A DNA stretch of 64,000 nt from Rugamonas rivuli (GTDB taxonomy: Bacteria > Pseudomonadota > Gammaproteobacteria > Burkholderiales > Burkholderiaceae_D), in the NCBI RefSeq assembly GCF_009380165.1, contig NZ_WHUF01000002.1, positions 62,001 through 126,000 of the forward strand, given 5' to 3'. Below are positions 50,108-59,575 of this stretch, in pieces. Every line of letters starts with the position of its first letter. Position 1 is the first letter of the stretch. The position numbers and the translations under genes are program-made. The notes beneath the pieces are model-generated. The model saw nothing but the letters and a program-made list of their open reading frames with translations. It was not told the origin of the DNA and made no database searches.

Positions 50108-50880
50108 GCGTAGCTGACGTAGACCGCGGCGGTGGGGCTGGTCTTGCGCTCGGTGAGCGGGCTGCGCGCGGCTTCGCGCAGCAGGTGAGTGGCGCCCACC
50201 ATCGTGGTGATGCCCCATTTCTGGTCGAGCTTGTGCTGCCATGTCAGCATGACGTTGGCTTCGTACAGGCCGGACTTCGGCTGATAAGCCTTGAACTTGG
50301 ACGTGCTCGCCTGCTTGGCGGTGACGCCGTAGTAGGTCTGCGCATATTTGCTGTCCGCAAAGCCGGCGCCGACGCCCAGCGAAATCTTATCGTTGGGCGC
50401 GTCCAGCAAATGCGCCGTCACGCCGGTGTGGAAGGTCTTGCCGTTCTCGCGCTGCGACAGCGGGATGTCCGCGCTGACGTTAAGCTCCAGCAAAGGGATG
50501 GGCTTGTAGCCCAGGCTCAGCATGGCGTTGGCGCTGCCCTTGATATCGCCCATGCCCTTCAGGTTCGCGCTGCCGGTGTTGCCGAACAATCCCTTTTCAT
50601 TCTTTTCCTTGCGGTCGCCGCGATAGCCCAGTGCCGCGCTGTAGGTCAGCGGGCCGCCGTCGCCGCCGTAGCCGATGCCGCGCAGGGTGCTGGCGAAGAA
50701 GCCGCTGGCATGGCTGTAATCGATCAGGATCACCGGTGCGACGGTGTTCTGCTTGGAGCCGGAGTAGCGCGCACCGGCGGCCACGCCGCCGCCGAGCATG
50801 AGTTGGCTGTCGTCGGCCGCAAGGGCCAGGGTGGGCAGCAGCAGGCAAGCGGCGGCTGCGGAGATCAGGCGTAAGTTCAT
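50101..50880 (-). CDS. MipA/OmpV-family outer-membrane protein
   Basis: 259 residues with a signal peptide (ending PTLALA). The beta-barrel pattern of MipA/OmpV runs to a C-terminal aromatic (VSYAY); GGGVAAGARYSGS is a family feature. MipA scaffolds peptidoglycan enzymes in E. coli, but most homologues are uncharacterised. It is divergent from a two-component system that likely controls it. Confidence 0.83.
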   Translation of the reverse strand: MNLRLISAAAACLLLPTLALAADDSQLMLGGGVAAGARYSGSKQNTVAPVILIDYSHASGFFASTLRGIGYGGDGGPLTYSAALGYRGDRKEKNEKGLFGNTGSANLKGMGDIKGSANAMLSLGYKPIPLLELNVSADIPLSQRENGKTFHTGVTAHLLDAPNDKISLGVGAGFADSKYAQTYYGVTAKQASTSKFKAYQPKSGLYEANVMLTWQHKLDQKWGITTMVGATHLLREAARSPLTERKTSPTAAVYVSYAY

Positions 50881-50950
50881 GGTGAAGTCCATTCAAAAGT
50901 AGTGCCGGCGCCCCAATGGCCCGGTAAACTGCGAGCAGTATGTTCACCAC

Positions 50951-50991
50951 GCATGAAGGCAATCTGAGCCTTTGATGAAGAAAGCATGAAG
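50951..50991. promoter_or_regulatory. phased ATGAAG direct repeats between mipA and the two-component genes
   Basis: GCATGAAG (50951), TGATGAAG (50973) and GCATGAAG (50984) share ATGAAG at spacings of 22 and 11 bases, one or two helical turns. OmpR-family regulators bind direct repeats with this period, and one is encoded 47 bases downstream. Probable autoregulatory and mipA-control site; inference. Confidence 0.5.
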
Positions 50992-51037
50992 ATGGTTCTT
51001 TAGCTCATCTTCAGATTCGGATGTTCTAATACCGCCT

Positions 51038-51730
51038 ATGAAAATCCTGCTGATAGAAGACGACCTGGACCTGGGCAACGGCGTGCGCATCGCGCTGTCG
51101 GAGCAGGGCATGGACGTGGTCTGGGTACGCACCCTGGACGACGCCGCACGCAGCCTGGCGCACGATGGCTGCGACCTGGTGCTGCTCGACCTGGGCTTGC
51201 CCGACGGCGATGGCCTGGCCCTGCTCGCCCAGTTGCGCCGCAACCCGGTGCAGGGCGACAGCGGCGGCCTGCCGGTGCTGATCCTCAGCGCGCGCGATAC
51301 GCTGGACGACCGCTTGTCCGGCCTCGACCGGGGCGCCGACGACTACCTGGTCAAGCCCTTCGTGCTGGCCGAGCTGCTGTCGCGGGTGCGCGCGCTGGCG
51401 CGGCGCAGCTACGGCTTCGACGGCGAGAGCATCGAAGTGCGCGGCCTGGCGCTGCATGCGCCGACGCGGCGCGTCAGCGTGGGCGGGCGCGCGGTGGAGC
51501 TGACCGCCAGCGAATATGCGCTGCTCAAGATGCTGATGATGCGCACCGACCGCGTGCTGACGCGGCGCGTGCTGGAGGAGCAAACCCTGCCCGGCAGCCA
51601 GACCAACGCCAGCAACACGCTGGACGTGCACATGGCCAACCTGCGGCGCAAGATAGGCGAGGGCTATATCCGCACCGTGCGCGGCATCGGCTACGTGATC
51701 GACCAGCAGGCGCGCGGCGGTGCCGCGTGA
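51038..51730 (+). CDS. OmpR-family response regulator
   Basis: 230 residues. Receiver domain with ED at 7-8, phospho-acceptor Asp51 (LVLLDLGLP) and KPF; winged-helix output domain ending VRGIGYVID. It is followed by its kinase with a GTGA overlap. It lies divergent from mipA, and phased direct repeats stand in the gap between them. Confidence 0.92.
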   Translation: MKILLIEDDLDLGNGVRIALSEQGMDVVWVRTLDDAARSLAHDGCDLVLLDLGLPDGDGLALLAQLRRNPVQGDSGGLPVLILSARDTLDDRLSGLDRGADDYLVKPFVLAELLSRVRALARRSYGFDGESIEVRGLALHAPTRRVSVGGRAVELTASEYALLKMLMMRTDRVLTRRVLEEQTLPGSQTNASNTLDVHMANLRRKIGEGYIRTVRGIGYVIDQQARGGAA

Positions 51731-53115
51731 ATTGGCTGCGGCGCCTGTGGCGCGTGGTCGCCGAGCCGACGCTGGCGCGGCGGCTGATGATGGTGCAGGT
51801 GGTGCTGGTGCTGGTGATGTGGGGCGGCGTGATTACCCTCATCGTCCACAATGGCGGCGACAGCTCCAGCTATCTGAACTCCACCAAGTCTTTCGATGCG
51901 GTCATCCGCGTGGCGGAGAACCTGGCCAGCCAACCGGTGCTGCAGCAGCAAAGCCTGCTCGCCATCGACGAGGCGCTGCGCGAGGAATTCGATGCCAGCG
52001 AGCTGCACGAGCTGGGGCCGATGCTGCTGGTCTGGCAGGGCGAGCGCCTGGTCTACCGTTCGAAGGCGGCGTCGCTGGCTCTGAGCGGCAAGGGCGCGGA
52101 CGGCGTGGAAACCGTGTATATCCAAGGCGAGCGTTACCGCGCGCGCACCGTGCGCTCGCGGCGGTCGGACATGTGGCTGACGGCGGCGGCGCCGGTCGGC
52201 TGGATCAATGTGTTCGTGACGATTAATTCTCGCGGCTACTTCCTGCTGCCTTTGCTCATCAGCCTGCCGCTTTTGCCCTTGCCGGCGTGGTGGTCGATCC
52301 GCATCGCGATGCGGCCGTGGCGGCGGGTGGCGCAGGAGGTGGCGGCGCGCGGCCCGCATGATCTGACGCCGTTGCAGTTCAAGCCGCCGCACCGCGAACT
52401 GGCGGCGATGGTCGACAGCGTCAACGCCTTGCTGCTGCGGGTCAGCCAGAGCGCGCTGCGCGAACGTAGCTTCATCGCCGACGCCGCGCATGAACTGCGC
52501 ACGCCGCTGGCGGCCATGCGCGTCAATGCGGAAGCCTTGCAGGGACAGGACAACGGGCCGGTGCAGCGCGAGCTGTTGAACGGCATCCTCAGCAGCGGCA
52601 ACCGCGCCGGGCGGCTGGTCGGCCAGTTGTTGCAGCTGATGCGCAGCGACGCCACCGGCAGCGAGCCGCACGTGCGGCTGGGGCTGGACGCCTTGCTGCA
52701 GGATAGGCTGGCGGCCTTGTCGGGGCTGGCTTCACGCGACGGCATTGAGTTGGAGTTGGCGGTGGCGGAGCCGGTGTGCGTGATGGGGCAGCACGAGAGC
52801 CTGGTGTCGCTGGTGGACAATCTGGTGGAGAACGCGATCAAGTACAGTCCGCCGCATGGCGTGGTCAGGGTGAGTTTGTCGCGGGTGGCGGGGCAGGCCT
52901 TGCTGACGGTGGAGGACCAGGGGCCGGGCATCGTGCCGGAGTTGCGCCTGCGCGTGTTCGACCGCTTCTTCCGCGATCCGCAGCAGACCAAGAGCGGCAG
53001 TGGCTTGGGGCTGGCGATCGCCGCCTCGGCGGCGGCCAGCCATGGTGGCCGCATCGAGCTGGGCGACGCCCAGGGCGGCGGCTTGCTGGCGCAGGTGCAA
53101 CTGCCGTTGACTTAG
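51727..53115 (+). CDS. two-component sensor histidine kinase
   Basis: 462 residues, GTG start overlapping the regulator stop. Two membrane segments (about residues 19-38 and 160-187) flank a periplasmic sensor region. The cytoplasmic part has His255 (AAHELRTPLAAMRVN), an N box (LVENAIKYSPP) and G boxes (EDQGPGIVPE, SGSGLGLAIA). It resembles the QseC/TctE group. Its signal is unknown; mipA is the probable target. Confidence 0.92.
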   Translation: MNWLRRLWRVVAEPTLARRLMMVQVVLVLVMWGGVITLIVHNGGDSSSYLNSTKSFDAVIRVAENLASQPVLQQQSLLAIDEALREEFDASELHELGPMLLVWQGERLVYRSKAASLALSGKGADGVETVYIQGERYRARTVRSRRSDMWLTAAAPVGWINVFVTINSRGYFLLPLLISLPLLPLPAWWSIRIAMRPWRRVAQEVAARGPHDLTPLQFKPPHRELAAMVDSVNALLLRVSQSALRERSFIADAAHELRTPLAAMRVNAEALQGQDNGPVQRELLNGILSSGNRAGRLVGQLLQLMRSDATGSEPHVRLGLDALLQDRLAALSGLASRDGIELELAVAEPVCVMGQHESLVSLVDNLVENAIKYSPPHGVVRVSLSRVAGQALLTVEDQGPGIVPELRLRVFDRFFRDPQQTKSGSGLGLAIAASAAASHGGRIELGDAQGGGLLAQVQLPLT

Positions 53116-53192
53116 CGCACGGTACGAAATGTGTTGTTAATACATTCATGCTGGCATATTATAAAGTTATCAAATAATTTATAAGGCCGATC

Positions 53193-53813
53193 ATGAAGAA
53201 GATGTTGAAAGTTGCAGCCACCTTGTGCGTGGCGCTGGCGTGTTCGGCCAGCGCCGGCGCGGCGTCGATCACCATCGATTTTGAACACCTGCCGGGAGCC
53301 GATGGCGTGCTCGGCACGGCCGACGATGTGCCGACCCCGAACGAGTTCCTGCAACCATTGGGCGAGAGTTACGCCGCCATCGGCCTGCATTTTTCGCAGG
53401 GTTCGCTGCTGCAGGCGGCGTTTTACGATGGCGATGCGCAGAACCATTTCATCAGTTCGACCAGTCCTGTCGCCACGCTGTCCGTGCCGGTGTATGGCAT
53501 TTCCATCGAGAGTTTTTCGTTCTGGAATGCGACGCTGACGGCCTATGACAGCCAGGGCCACGTGCTGGCCACGAATACGCTGGTGAACCCGTTGTCCGGC
53601 CAGGAAGCCATGCGCGGTGCGCTGAGCATCACCAGCGCCGCGCCGATTTACCGCTTCTCGATTCTGCCGCCTGAACAGCAGCAGATCCTGAATCTGGACC
53701 GCCTGGTGTTGAACACGTCGCCGGTGCCGGAACCGGGCCAGTTCGCCATGCTGCTGGCCGGCCTGGCGCTGACGGCAGGCTATGCCCGCCGTCGCTCCCG
53801 CTCAGTGCGCTAA
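53193..53813 (+). CDS. PEP-CTERM sorting-signal protein
   Basis: 206 residues. Signal peptide (ending SAGAA), a beta-rich body, and a C-terminal PEP-CTERM tail: PVPEPGQFAMLLAGLAL followed by the basic end YARRRSRS. Such proteins are processed by an exosortase and exported to the cell surface, often in exopolysaccharide-making bacteria. No exosortase gene is in the window. An AT-rich 77-base gap precedes the gene. Confidence 0.88.
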   Translation: MKKMLKVAATLCVALACSASAGAASITIDFEHLPGADGVLGTADDVPTPNEFLQPLGESYAAIGLHFSQGSLLQAAFYDGDAQNHFISSTSPVATLSVPVYGISIESFSFWNATLTAYDSQGHVLATNTLVNPLSGQEAMRGALSITSAAPIYRFSILPPEQQQILNLDRLVLNTSPVPEPGQFAMLLAGLALTAGYARRRSRSVR

Positions 53814-53819
53814 ACCCAT

Positions 53820-54998
53820 TCAGCCCAGGATGGCGGCCCGGCCCAGCGCCGGGTCGTCGGTGAAGAAGCCGTCCATGCCGGTGGCGATGTAGCGCTTGAT
53901 CTCGGCGATCGAGCCTGCCTCGTTGCGCGCAGCATCGCCGGCATTGTTGCGGAAGTCCGCCGCCAGGAAATGATTCTCCGGACGGAAGGTCCACGGCTCC
54001 ACTCGCAAGCCCACCTTGTGCGCATCATCGACCAGCGAGCTAGTCTGGTCCAGGCTGCCGTCCTTCTTCAGCGGGATCAGCGAGCGCGTCGGCGGCGCCA
54101 CCACGTCGGCGTATTGCGCGATGTCGCGCAGGCCGGCCGGCGTGCACATCTGCGCGAAGGTCAGCGTGCCGCCGGCCTTGGCCACGTCCATCGGTCGCAC
54201 GTTCTCGGCGATCACCAACTGCATCAGGCGCAGGTTGGCGCGCTGGCCCAGCTTGCCGCGCATGTACTTCAGGTTGGCCACTTCGAAGGACTGGATCTCG
54301 ACCGGATTGCGGCGCGTGTAGTCGTGCGCGGCCAGGATGGACAGGAAACGGTCTTCCAGCGGCAAACCGACGCTGGCGAAATACGTCGAATGTTTGAGCT
54401 CCGGCACCAGGCCGATGATGCGACCGCGCGCCGCCGCTTCCGCCGCCGTGAAGTCGATGATCTCTTCAAACGTCAGCACCTGGAACATGCCGTCGTACCG
54501 GGCGCTGCCCGGACGGTATTGCGGCAGGCGCTCGACCGCGCGCAGCGTCTTCAGCTCGGCCAGCGTGAAGTCGTCGACGAACCAGCCTTCGTGGGTTTCG
54601 CCGTCGATGGTCTTGCGCGTCTTGCGGCCGGCGAATTCGGGATGGCTGGCGACATCGGTGGTTTCGCTGAGGAAGGCTTCATGGCGCGCGACCAGCACGC
54701 CATCCTTGGTGCTGCACAGGTCGGGCTCGATGTAGTCGGCGCCGTCGGCGATGGCCTTGGCGTACGAGCCCAGCGTGTGCTCGGGACGCAGCGCGCTGGC
54801 GCCGCGGTGGCCGAACACCAGCGGGGTTTTCGGACCCGCGCCGACCGCGCCCACGCCCGGCATGCCGGACAGGTCGGGCGAGGCAGGCGAGGCCGCCGCC
54901 AGCACGGAGCCGGGCAGCATCAGCGCGGCGCCGGCTGCCGCCGCCGTCTGGATGAAGCCGCGCCGCGACAGGCGTTGAGGTAAATACAGTCCGTTCAT
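53820..54998 (-). CDS. Tat-exported glycerophosphodiester phosphodiesterase
   Basis: 392 residues. The N-terminus has a twin-arginine signal (LSRRGFIQTAAAAG). The GDPD domain shows FGHRGASALRPEHTLGSY, the metal ligands in YIEPDLCSTKDG and ARHEAF, and ends GFFTDDPALG. It hydrolyses glycerophosphodiesters to glycerol-3-phosphate plus alcohol, as periplasmic GlpQ does. Its ATG shares one base with the stop of the TonB receptor upstream (TGATG), so the two are translationally coupled. Confidence 0.88.
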   Translation of the reverse strand: MNGLYLPQRLSRRGFIQTAAAAGAALMLPGSVLAAASPASPDLSGMPGVGAVGAGPKTPLVFGHRGASALRPEHTLGSYAKAIADGADYIEPDLCSTKDGVLVARHEAFLSETTDVASHPEFAGRKTRKTIDGETHEGWFVDDFTLAELKTLRAVERLPQYRPGSARYDGMFQVLTFEEIIDFTAAEAAARGRIIGLVPELKHSTYFASVGLPLEDRFLSILAAHDYTRRNPVEIQSFEVANLKYMRGKLGQRANLRLMQLVIAENVRPMDVAKAGGTLTFAQMCTPAGLRDIAQYADVVAPPTRSLIPLKKDGSLDQTSSLVDDAHKVGLRVEPWTFRPENHFLAADFRNNAGDAARNEAGSIAEIKRYIATGMDGFFTDDPALGRAAILG

Positions 54999-57394
54999 CA
55001 GAAGTCCGCCATCAAAGTCAGGAAGCCCTGGCGTGGTGCGATCGGGAAGGTGTTGTACGTGCCGCTGGCCGCGCCGACCACCACGTTCAGGCTGCCTTCG
55101 CGATTGGCCAGGTTGCTGACGTTCAAACGGTAGCGGGCGTTCTTCACCCAGCTGTTGTTCAGGAAAGGCAGCTTGCCCGATACGCCCAGGCTCATCAGGA
55201 AGTAGCTCGGCACGTCCAGGTCGTTGGTGTAGGTGGCGTAGCGCTTGCCGACGTAGTCGCCGATCAGCTGGAACTCGGTGTCGGCCACGGTCATCGTGGC
55301 GACGAACTTGTTCATCCACTCCGGGCTGCCCGGCACGGACTTGCCGGAGGTCGGCACCACATCCTTGCCGTTGTTGTAGTTGTCCGAGTAGGTCGAACGG
55401 TTGAACGATACAGCATCGTAGAACGAGAACATGCGGCCGAAATGCAGCGTGCCGGAGATGTCGATGCCGTCGGTCTTGACGCTGCCGACGTTGGCCAGCA
55501 CCGGATTGCCGCCGATGATGGAGGTGATCACCGGCGTCGGGCTGATGGTCAGCAGGCGGTCCTTGAAGTCGACGTGGTACAGGCTGACCTGGCCGTCGAA
55601 GGCTTTCAGCGGGCCCAGGTCCAGCTGGTGGCTGGTGCGCATGCCCAGCTCGTAGGTGATCGAGGTCTCAGGCTTGGCGGTGCTCTTGAACAGGTCGAAC
55701 GCGGCCTGGCTCGCCAGGCTCCACGGCGAGGCGCCACCGCCGCCGTAGGTGACGAACTGGCGCATATTCTTTTGCACGTTGACGAACATCTGGTCTTGCG
55801 GCGTGATGTCCCAGCGCGCGCCGACCTGCGGCAGGAACCATTTCTTGGTGATGATCTCGCCGACCGGCAGGGCCAGCGAACCGTTGGCGATCGCGCCCTT
55901 GGCCGGCTGCACCGGGAACTGGCCGTCGGCAAACTGCAGGCTGGACTTGAAGCCGGCTTGCAGCGCCAGGTCGTCGCGCACGCGCCACTCGTCTTGCAGG
56001 TGGATCTGCGCGACCTTGTTGTTGATCTCGCTGCCGTACTGCGTGATCAGCGGATTGCTCGGACGGTCGTATGGCGAGCTCGGGTTGTTCACGTCCAGCG
56101 CGTACCAGCGGCGGTAGGCCGACGAGCGGTTGTGCTCCAGCCACAGGCCGCCTTGCAGCTTGTGGTTGCCGAACTCGCTGGTCAAGGTCGACAGCCAGCC
56201 GTTGCGGTTGATCGCGTATTCGGTGGTGCGGGTGGCGTAGCCGGAGTTGCCAAACACCTGCTTCAGGTTCTGGCCGGGGAAGTAGACCGCGAACAGGCCA
56301 GGCAGGCCGGCCACGCCGATCGGACCGGCCACCACGCCGACGCCGTCGTCGTTGTGGTAGTAGACCTGGTTGGACCAGGTGGTCGATTCGCCGATGTTCA
56401 TGTCGAACTTGGCGTAGGTCAGGTAATCCTTGCGCTGGGCGTCGCTGTAGTAGTTGCGGTAGTTGTTGCCTTCGGCCGCAGGCGTGGCGCCGGTCGGCGA
56501 CAGGTAGTTCAGCGCGGTCTGGAAGTTCGGGTACATGAACGGACGGGTGTACGGCTGGTACTTCTCGGTGGCCGAGCGCACGGTGGCGTCTTCGTTCGGC
56601 TCGATCTTGTCCGAATAGTTGAAGAACAGCGTCAGCTTGCCGGCGTTGCTCTGGTTGACATACTTGGCGTTGACCTGGTCGCCGCCCTGGCGGCCGTTGA
56701 AGTCCCAGGCCTTTTGCTCGTGGTGGACGGCCGAGATGTAGGCGCTGTTGCCGCTGCCGAAGTCGCCGGTGTCGTAGCGCAGGAAGGTGCGCGAAGTGTT
56801 GTAGCTGCCGACGGTCTGCTGCACGGCCAGGTTGCGGCTGCGCTGCGGATCGCTGGAGAAAGTCTCGATGGTGCCGCCCAGGTTGCTGGTGGACGCGGTC
56901 GACAGGTCGCCGGCGCCGGACGACAGGATGACGTTGCCGACGTTCTCGCTGATGACGGCGCGCTGTGGCGACAGGCCGTTGTAGTTGCCGTACTGCTGGT
57001 CGCCGAGCGGCACGCCGTCCATGGTGTAACCCAGTTGCGGGCCGCTGAAGCCGTGGATGAACAGCGACAGATTCTGCTCGTTGTTGCCCCATGGGTCGGC
57101 GGTCTGGAAGCTCACGCCCGGCAGGGTTTGCAATGCCTTCAACGGGTTAATGCCCGGCAGGATCTTCTGCATATCGCCCTTGGTCAGCGCGACCGAGGAG
57201 CGGGTTCTGCGGGTGGCGATTTCGATCGTGGCGACCGGAGCGGCGGCCGCCGCTTCGGCTTCCGTAGCGTGGCCGGCTGCGGTGGCCGGTGCGTCGGCGG
57301 CCATGTCGGCCACGGCGGCGGCGACGTTGGCGGCCATCGCCAGCATGGGGAAGCTCAGCGCGGCGAAGCACACTGCGGATAATTTCTTGTTCAT
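54998..57394 (-). CDS. TonB-dependent receptor coupled to glycerophosphodiesterase
   Basis: 798 residues. Signal peptide (ending AMAA), an Ala-rich spacer, a plug domain (about residues 65-190: GINPLKALQTLPGVSFQTADPWGNNEQNLSLFIHG split at its loops) and a barrel ending LMADF. The GDPD gene begins at its stop codon, which suggests that the imported ligand is a phosphodiester such as a glycerophosphoryl compound; this is inference. No Pho box or Fur box was seen upstream. Confidence 0.87.
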   Translation of the reverse strand: MNKKLSAVCFAALSFPMLAMAANVAAAVADMAADAPATAAGHATEAEAAAAAPVATIEIATRRTRSSVALTKGDMQKILPGINPLKALQTLPGVSFQTADPWGNNEQNLSLFIHGFSGPQLGYTMDGVPLGDQQYGNYNGLSPQRAVISENVGNVILSSGAGDLSTASTSNLGGTIETFSSDPQRSRNLAVQQTVGSYNTSRTFLRYDTGDFGSGNSAYISAVHHEQKAWDFNGRQGGDQVNAKYVNQSNAGKLTLFFNYSDKIEPNEDATVRSATEKYQPYTRPFMYPNFQTALNYLSPTGATPAAEGNNYRNYYSDAQRKDYLTYAKFDMNIGESTTWSNQVYYHNDDGVGVVAGPIGVAGLPGLFAVYFPGQNLKQVFGNSGYATRTTEYAINRNGWLSTLTSEFGNHKLQGGLWLEHNRSSAYRRWYALDVNNPSSPYDRPSNPLITQYGSEINNKVAQIHLQDEWRVRDDLALQAGFKSSLQFADGQFPVQPAKGAIANGSLALPVGEIITKKWFLPQVGARWDITPQDQMFVNVQKNMRQFVTYGGGGASPWSLASQAAFDLFKSTAKPETSITYELGMRTSHQLDLGPLKAFDGQVSLYHVDFKDRLLTISPTPVITSIIGGNPVLANVGSVKTDGIDISGTLHFGRMFSFYDAVSFNRSTYSDNYNNGKDVVPTSGKSVPGSPEWMNKFVATMTVADTEFQLIGDYVGKRYATYTNDLDVPSYFLMSLGVSGKLPFLNNSWVKNARYRLNVSNLANREGSLNVVVGAASGTYNTFPIAPRQGFLTLMADF

Positions 57395-57514
57395 GATCGG
57401 CCTTGAATACCAGTTGGAGGGAAATGAAAACTTTGCGCATGATAGGCACTGAGTGTTACCGGATCATGACGCCGGTGAGATACACTGCTGACTGCAAACA
57501 AGGAGAGGATCACG

Positions 57515-57838
57515 ATGCGCAAACTTTTGATGCTGGCGCTGGCGGGGTTGGTAGCTCAGCTGGCCGGCTGCTATACGGTGAACCAGGCGGCGCTGGGCAA
57601 CTTCATCACGCAGACGGTGCAGCCTGGCATGCCGCTGGATCAGGCGCTGGTGCGCATGCGGACCGAAGGCTTTTACTGCAATACCAGTTCGGCCGGCACG
57701 GTGACGATCTGTACCCGCAACCAGGAGCGCTTGCTGCGCGGTTCCTGCGTCGAGCGGGTTGACCTGGTGCGCAGCACCACCTCCACCCAGACCCTGGGTT
57801 CCATCGACGTGATGGAAACCCGCTGCGCTAAATTCTGA
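57515..57838 (+). CDS. hypothetical lipoprotein
   Basis: 107 residues. A lipobox (QLAGC) ends the signal peptide. Four further cysteines (YCNTSS, TICTR, GSCVE, TRCAKF) could form two disulfides. I do not recognise the family. AGGAGAGGA precedes the ATG. The next gene starts two bases after its stop, so they form an operon. Confidence 0.68.
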   Translation: MRKLLMLALAGLVAQLAGCYTVNQAALGNFITQTVQPGMPLDQALVRMRTEGFYCNTSSAGTVTICTRNQERLLRGSCVERVDLVRSTTSTQTLGSIDVMETRCAKF

Positions 57839-57840
57839 CC

Positions 57841-58581
57841 ATGGATACCAAGCCGAGCTTGCAAGACTGGGCGCTGGCCGCGATCGGGATCATGTTTGTC
57901 CTGATGGGGCTGGTGATACTTCCACACGATCTCAACATCGGCGTGACGACCATCGCCTTATTCGGCGTGTGCGCCGCAGTGGGCGTCAACACGATCGTGC
58001 GCAAGCGGCGTTATGCGCGGCAGCGCGTGGATGGGGTTCAGGTTGTCGGTGGCGTGCGCATCCGGCCTTCGCGGCTCCGGCTGGTCTTGTTTGGCGGTTT
58101 GCTGCTGGGACTGGGTGTCGTGCTGCTGGTCTTTAGTTCCACCGCGCCGTATCTGATCTGGCTCAGCTTTTGGGTGATCGTCGTCGTGGGCGCGCTGATG
58201 CTGGTCGGCGTCGCCGTGGGGTATCTGCCAAACCAATATATCGAGTTCAGGCCGGACGGATTGGTGTTGGGCTTCAAGAGCTGGGCGGTGCTGCTGCCAT
58301 GGGACCGGATAGCGCGGGTGTCCGCCGGCGAGATGCACCGCAATCCGGTGCTGCTGCTATCGCTCGACGCACCGGAAACCTGCGACGTCACGCCACCCGC
58401 CAAGCTGGGCAAATTCCTGAAATACGTTGGGCAAAGCCGAGGCTGGATTGGCGCCGATATCTTCCTGATGACGACGCACTTCGGCATCGATCTGCCCGTG
58501 CTGGTCGGCGCCATCAGCCGCTACGTGGCGGACCCCGCAGCGCGCGCCGAGCTGGCGCCGCCGAAGGCGTTGGAGGGCTGA
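57841..58581 (+). CDS. hypothetical membrane protein
   Basis: 246 residues. Four predicted membrane helices (about residues 10-30, 34-52, 78-98 and 102-125) are followed by a soluble C-terminal part (YIEFRPDGLVLGFKSWAVLL) that resembles a bacterial PH-like domain. No function can be assigned. It directly follows the small lipoprotein gene. Confidence 0.62.
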   Translation: MDTKPSLQDWALAAIGIMFVLMGLVILPHDLNIGVTTIALFGVCAAVGVNTIVRKRRYARQRVDGVQVVGGVRIRPSRLRLVLFGGLLLGLGVVLLVFSSTAPYLIWLSFWVIVVVGALMLVGVAVGYLPNQYIEFRPDGLVLGFKSWAVLLPWDRIARVSAGEMHRNPVLLLSLDAPETCDVTPPAKLGKFLKYVGQSRGWIGADIFLMTTHFGIDLPVLVGAISRYVADPAARAELAPPKALEG

Positions 58582-58606
58582 CCCCGACGGGGACAGCCCG
58601 AGGGGT

Positions 58607-59572
58607 TTAGTGCTTCACTTCACCAGCCGGGATCAGCGCTTCGACCGGCGCATCGGTGGCGAACAGCTGGGCGCAGTCGACCTTGTCGTAGTCGTAGTGC
58701 TGGCCGCAGAAGTCGCAGTTGACGCCGACGTGGCCTTGCTCTTCCAGCACGCTGTCGACTTCGGCGCGGCCCAGCATCTTCAACATATTGCCGACCTTCT
58801 CGCGCGTGCAGGTGCAGTGGAAGGCAGGGTGCAGCGGCTCAAACACGCGGATGGTCTCCTCCCAGAACAGGCGCTCCATCAGCACGTCGATGGTGGTCGA
58901 CAGCAGTTCCGCTTCCTTCAGCGTGGAGCCGAGGATCACGGCGCGGTTCCAGGTTTCCAGCGCGTCGTCTTCGGTCAGCGGCGCGGTCTCGACGGCGGTC
59001 TTGCCGCCGTTGTAAGGCAGCTTTTGCAGCAGCAGGCCGCGCGAGACGTTGTCGTCCGCCGCCAGCCACAGCTTGGTGTCCAGCTGTTCCGAACGCAGCA
59101 TGTAGTTTTCGATGACGGTGCTGACATCGTCGCCGTCCAGCGGCACGATGCCCTGGTAAGGCTGCTGGCCAGGCATCTTGTCGGCCGGGTCGAGCGTGAT
59201 GATGAAGCGGCCCTTGCCATGCTCGTTCAGCAGCGCTTGCAGCTTGGCGTCGTCGGCGATGGCCGCGTCGGGATCGAGCTTGGCGGTGGCGCGCAGGTTC
59301 AGGTCGGCGTCGCATTCGACCACCAGCAGGCGCAGCGGGCCGTCGCCGTGGATCTGCATGATGATGGTGCCGTTGAACTTCAGGTTGGCCGACAGCAGCG
59401 CGGCCGCAGCCACCATCTCGCCCAGCAGTTTCTTGACCGGGGCAGGGTAGGCGTGGCGCGACAGCACCTCGCGCCAGGTGGCGGAAATGTCGATGAACTC
59501 GCCGCGCACGGCGGCGTTATCGAAGATGAATTTTTGCAGGGTGTCCTGGCCGGTGATGGGGGTAATGCTCAT
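58607..59572 (-). CDS. hslO: Hsp33 redox-regulated chaperone
   Basis: 321 residues. Starts with the DTLQKFIFDNAAVRGEFIDIS segment of Hsp33 and ends with the zinc-binding cysteines HCTCTREK ... VNCDFCGQHY (CxC and CxxC). It is activated by oxidation plus unfolding and holds aggregating proteins in the cytoplasm. It follows the gamma carbonic anhydrase gene by three bases on the same strand. Confidence 0.95.
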   Translation of the reverse strand: MSITPITGQDTLQKFIFDNAAVRGEFIDISATWREVLSRHAYPAPVKKLLGEMVAAAALLSANLKFNGTIIMQIHGDGPLRLLVVECDADLNLRATAKLDPDAAIADDAKLQALLNEHGKGRFIITLDPADKMPGQQPYQGIVPLDGDDVSTVIENYMLRSEQLDTKLWLAADDNVSRGLLLQKLPYNGGKTAVETAPLTEDDALETWNRAVILGSTLKEAELLSTTIDVLMERLFWEETIRVFEPLHPAFHCTCTREKVGNMLKMLGRAEVDSVLEEQGHVGVNCDFCGQHYDYDKVDCAQLFATDAPVEALIPAGEVKH

Positions 59573-59575
59573 GTG

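Noticed and set aside
55442..57382. Long plus-strand open frame opposite the TonB receptor
   Set aside because: Antisense shadow rich in Val, Ala and Arg with no motif; the minus strand encodes a complete receptor.
57395..57514. Possible Pho box upstream of the TonB-glycerophosphodiesterase pair
   Set aside because: No pair of CTGTCAT-like direct repeats could be found, so phosphate control is not claimed.
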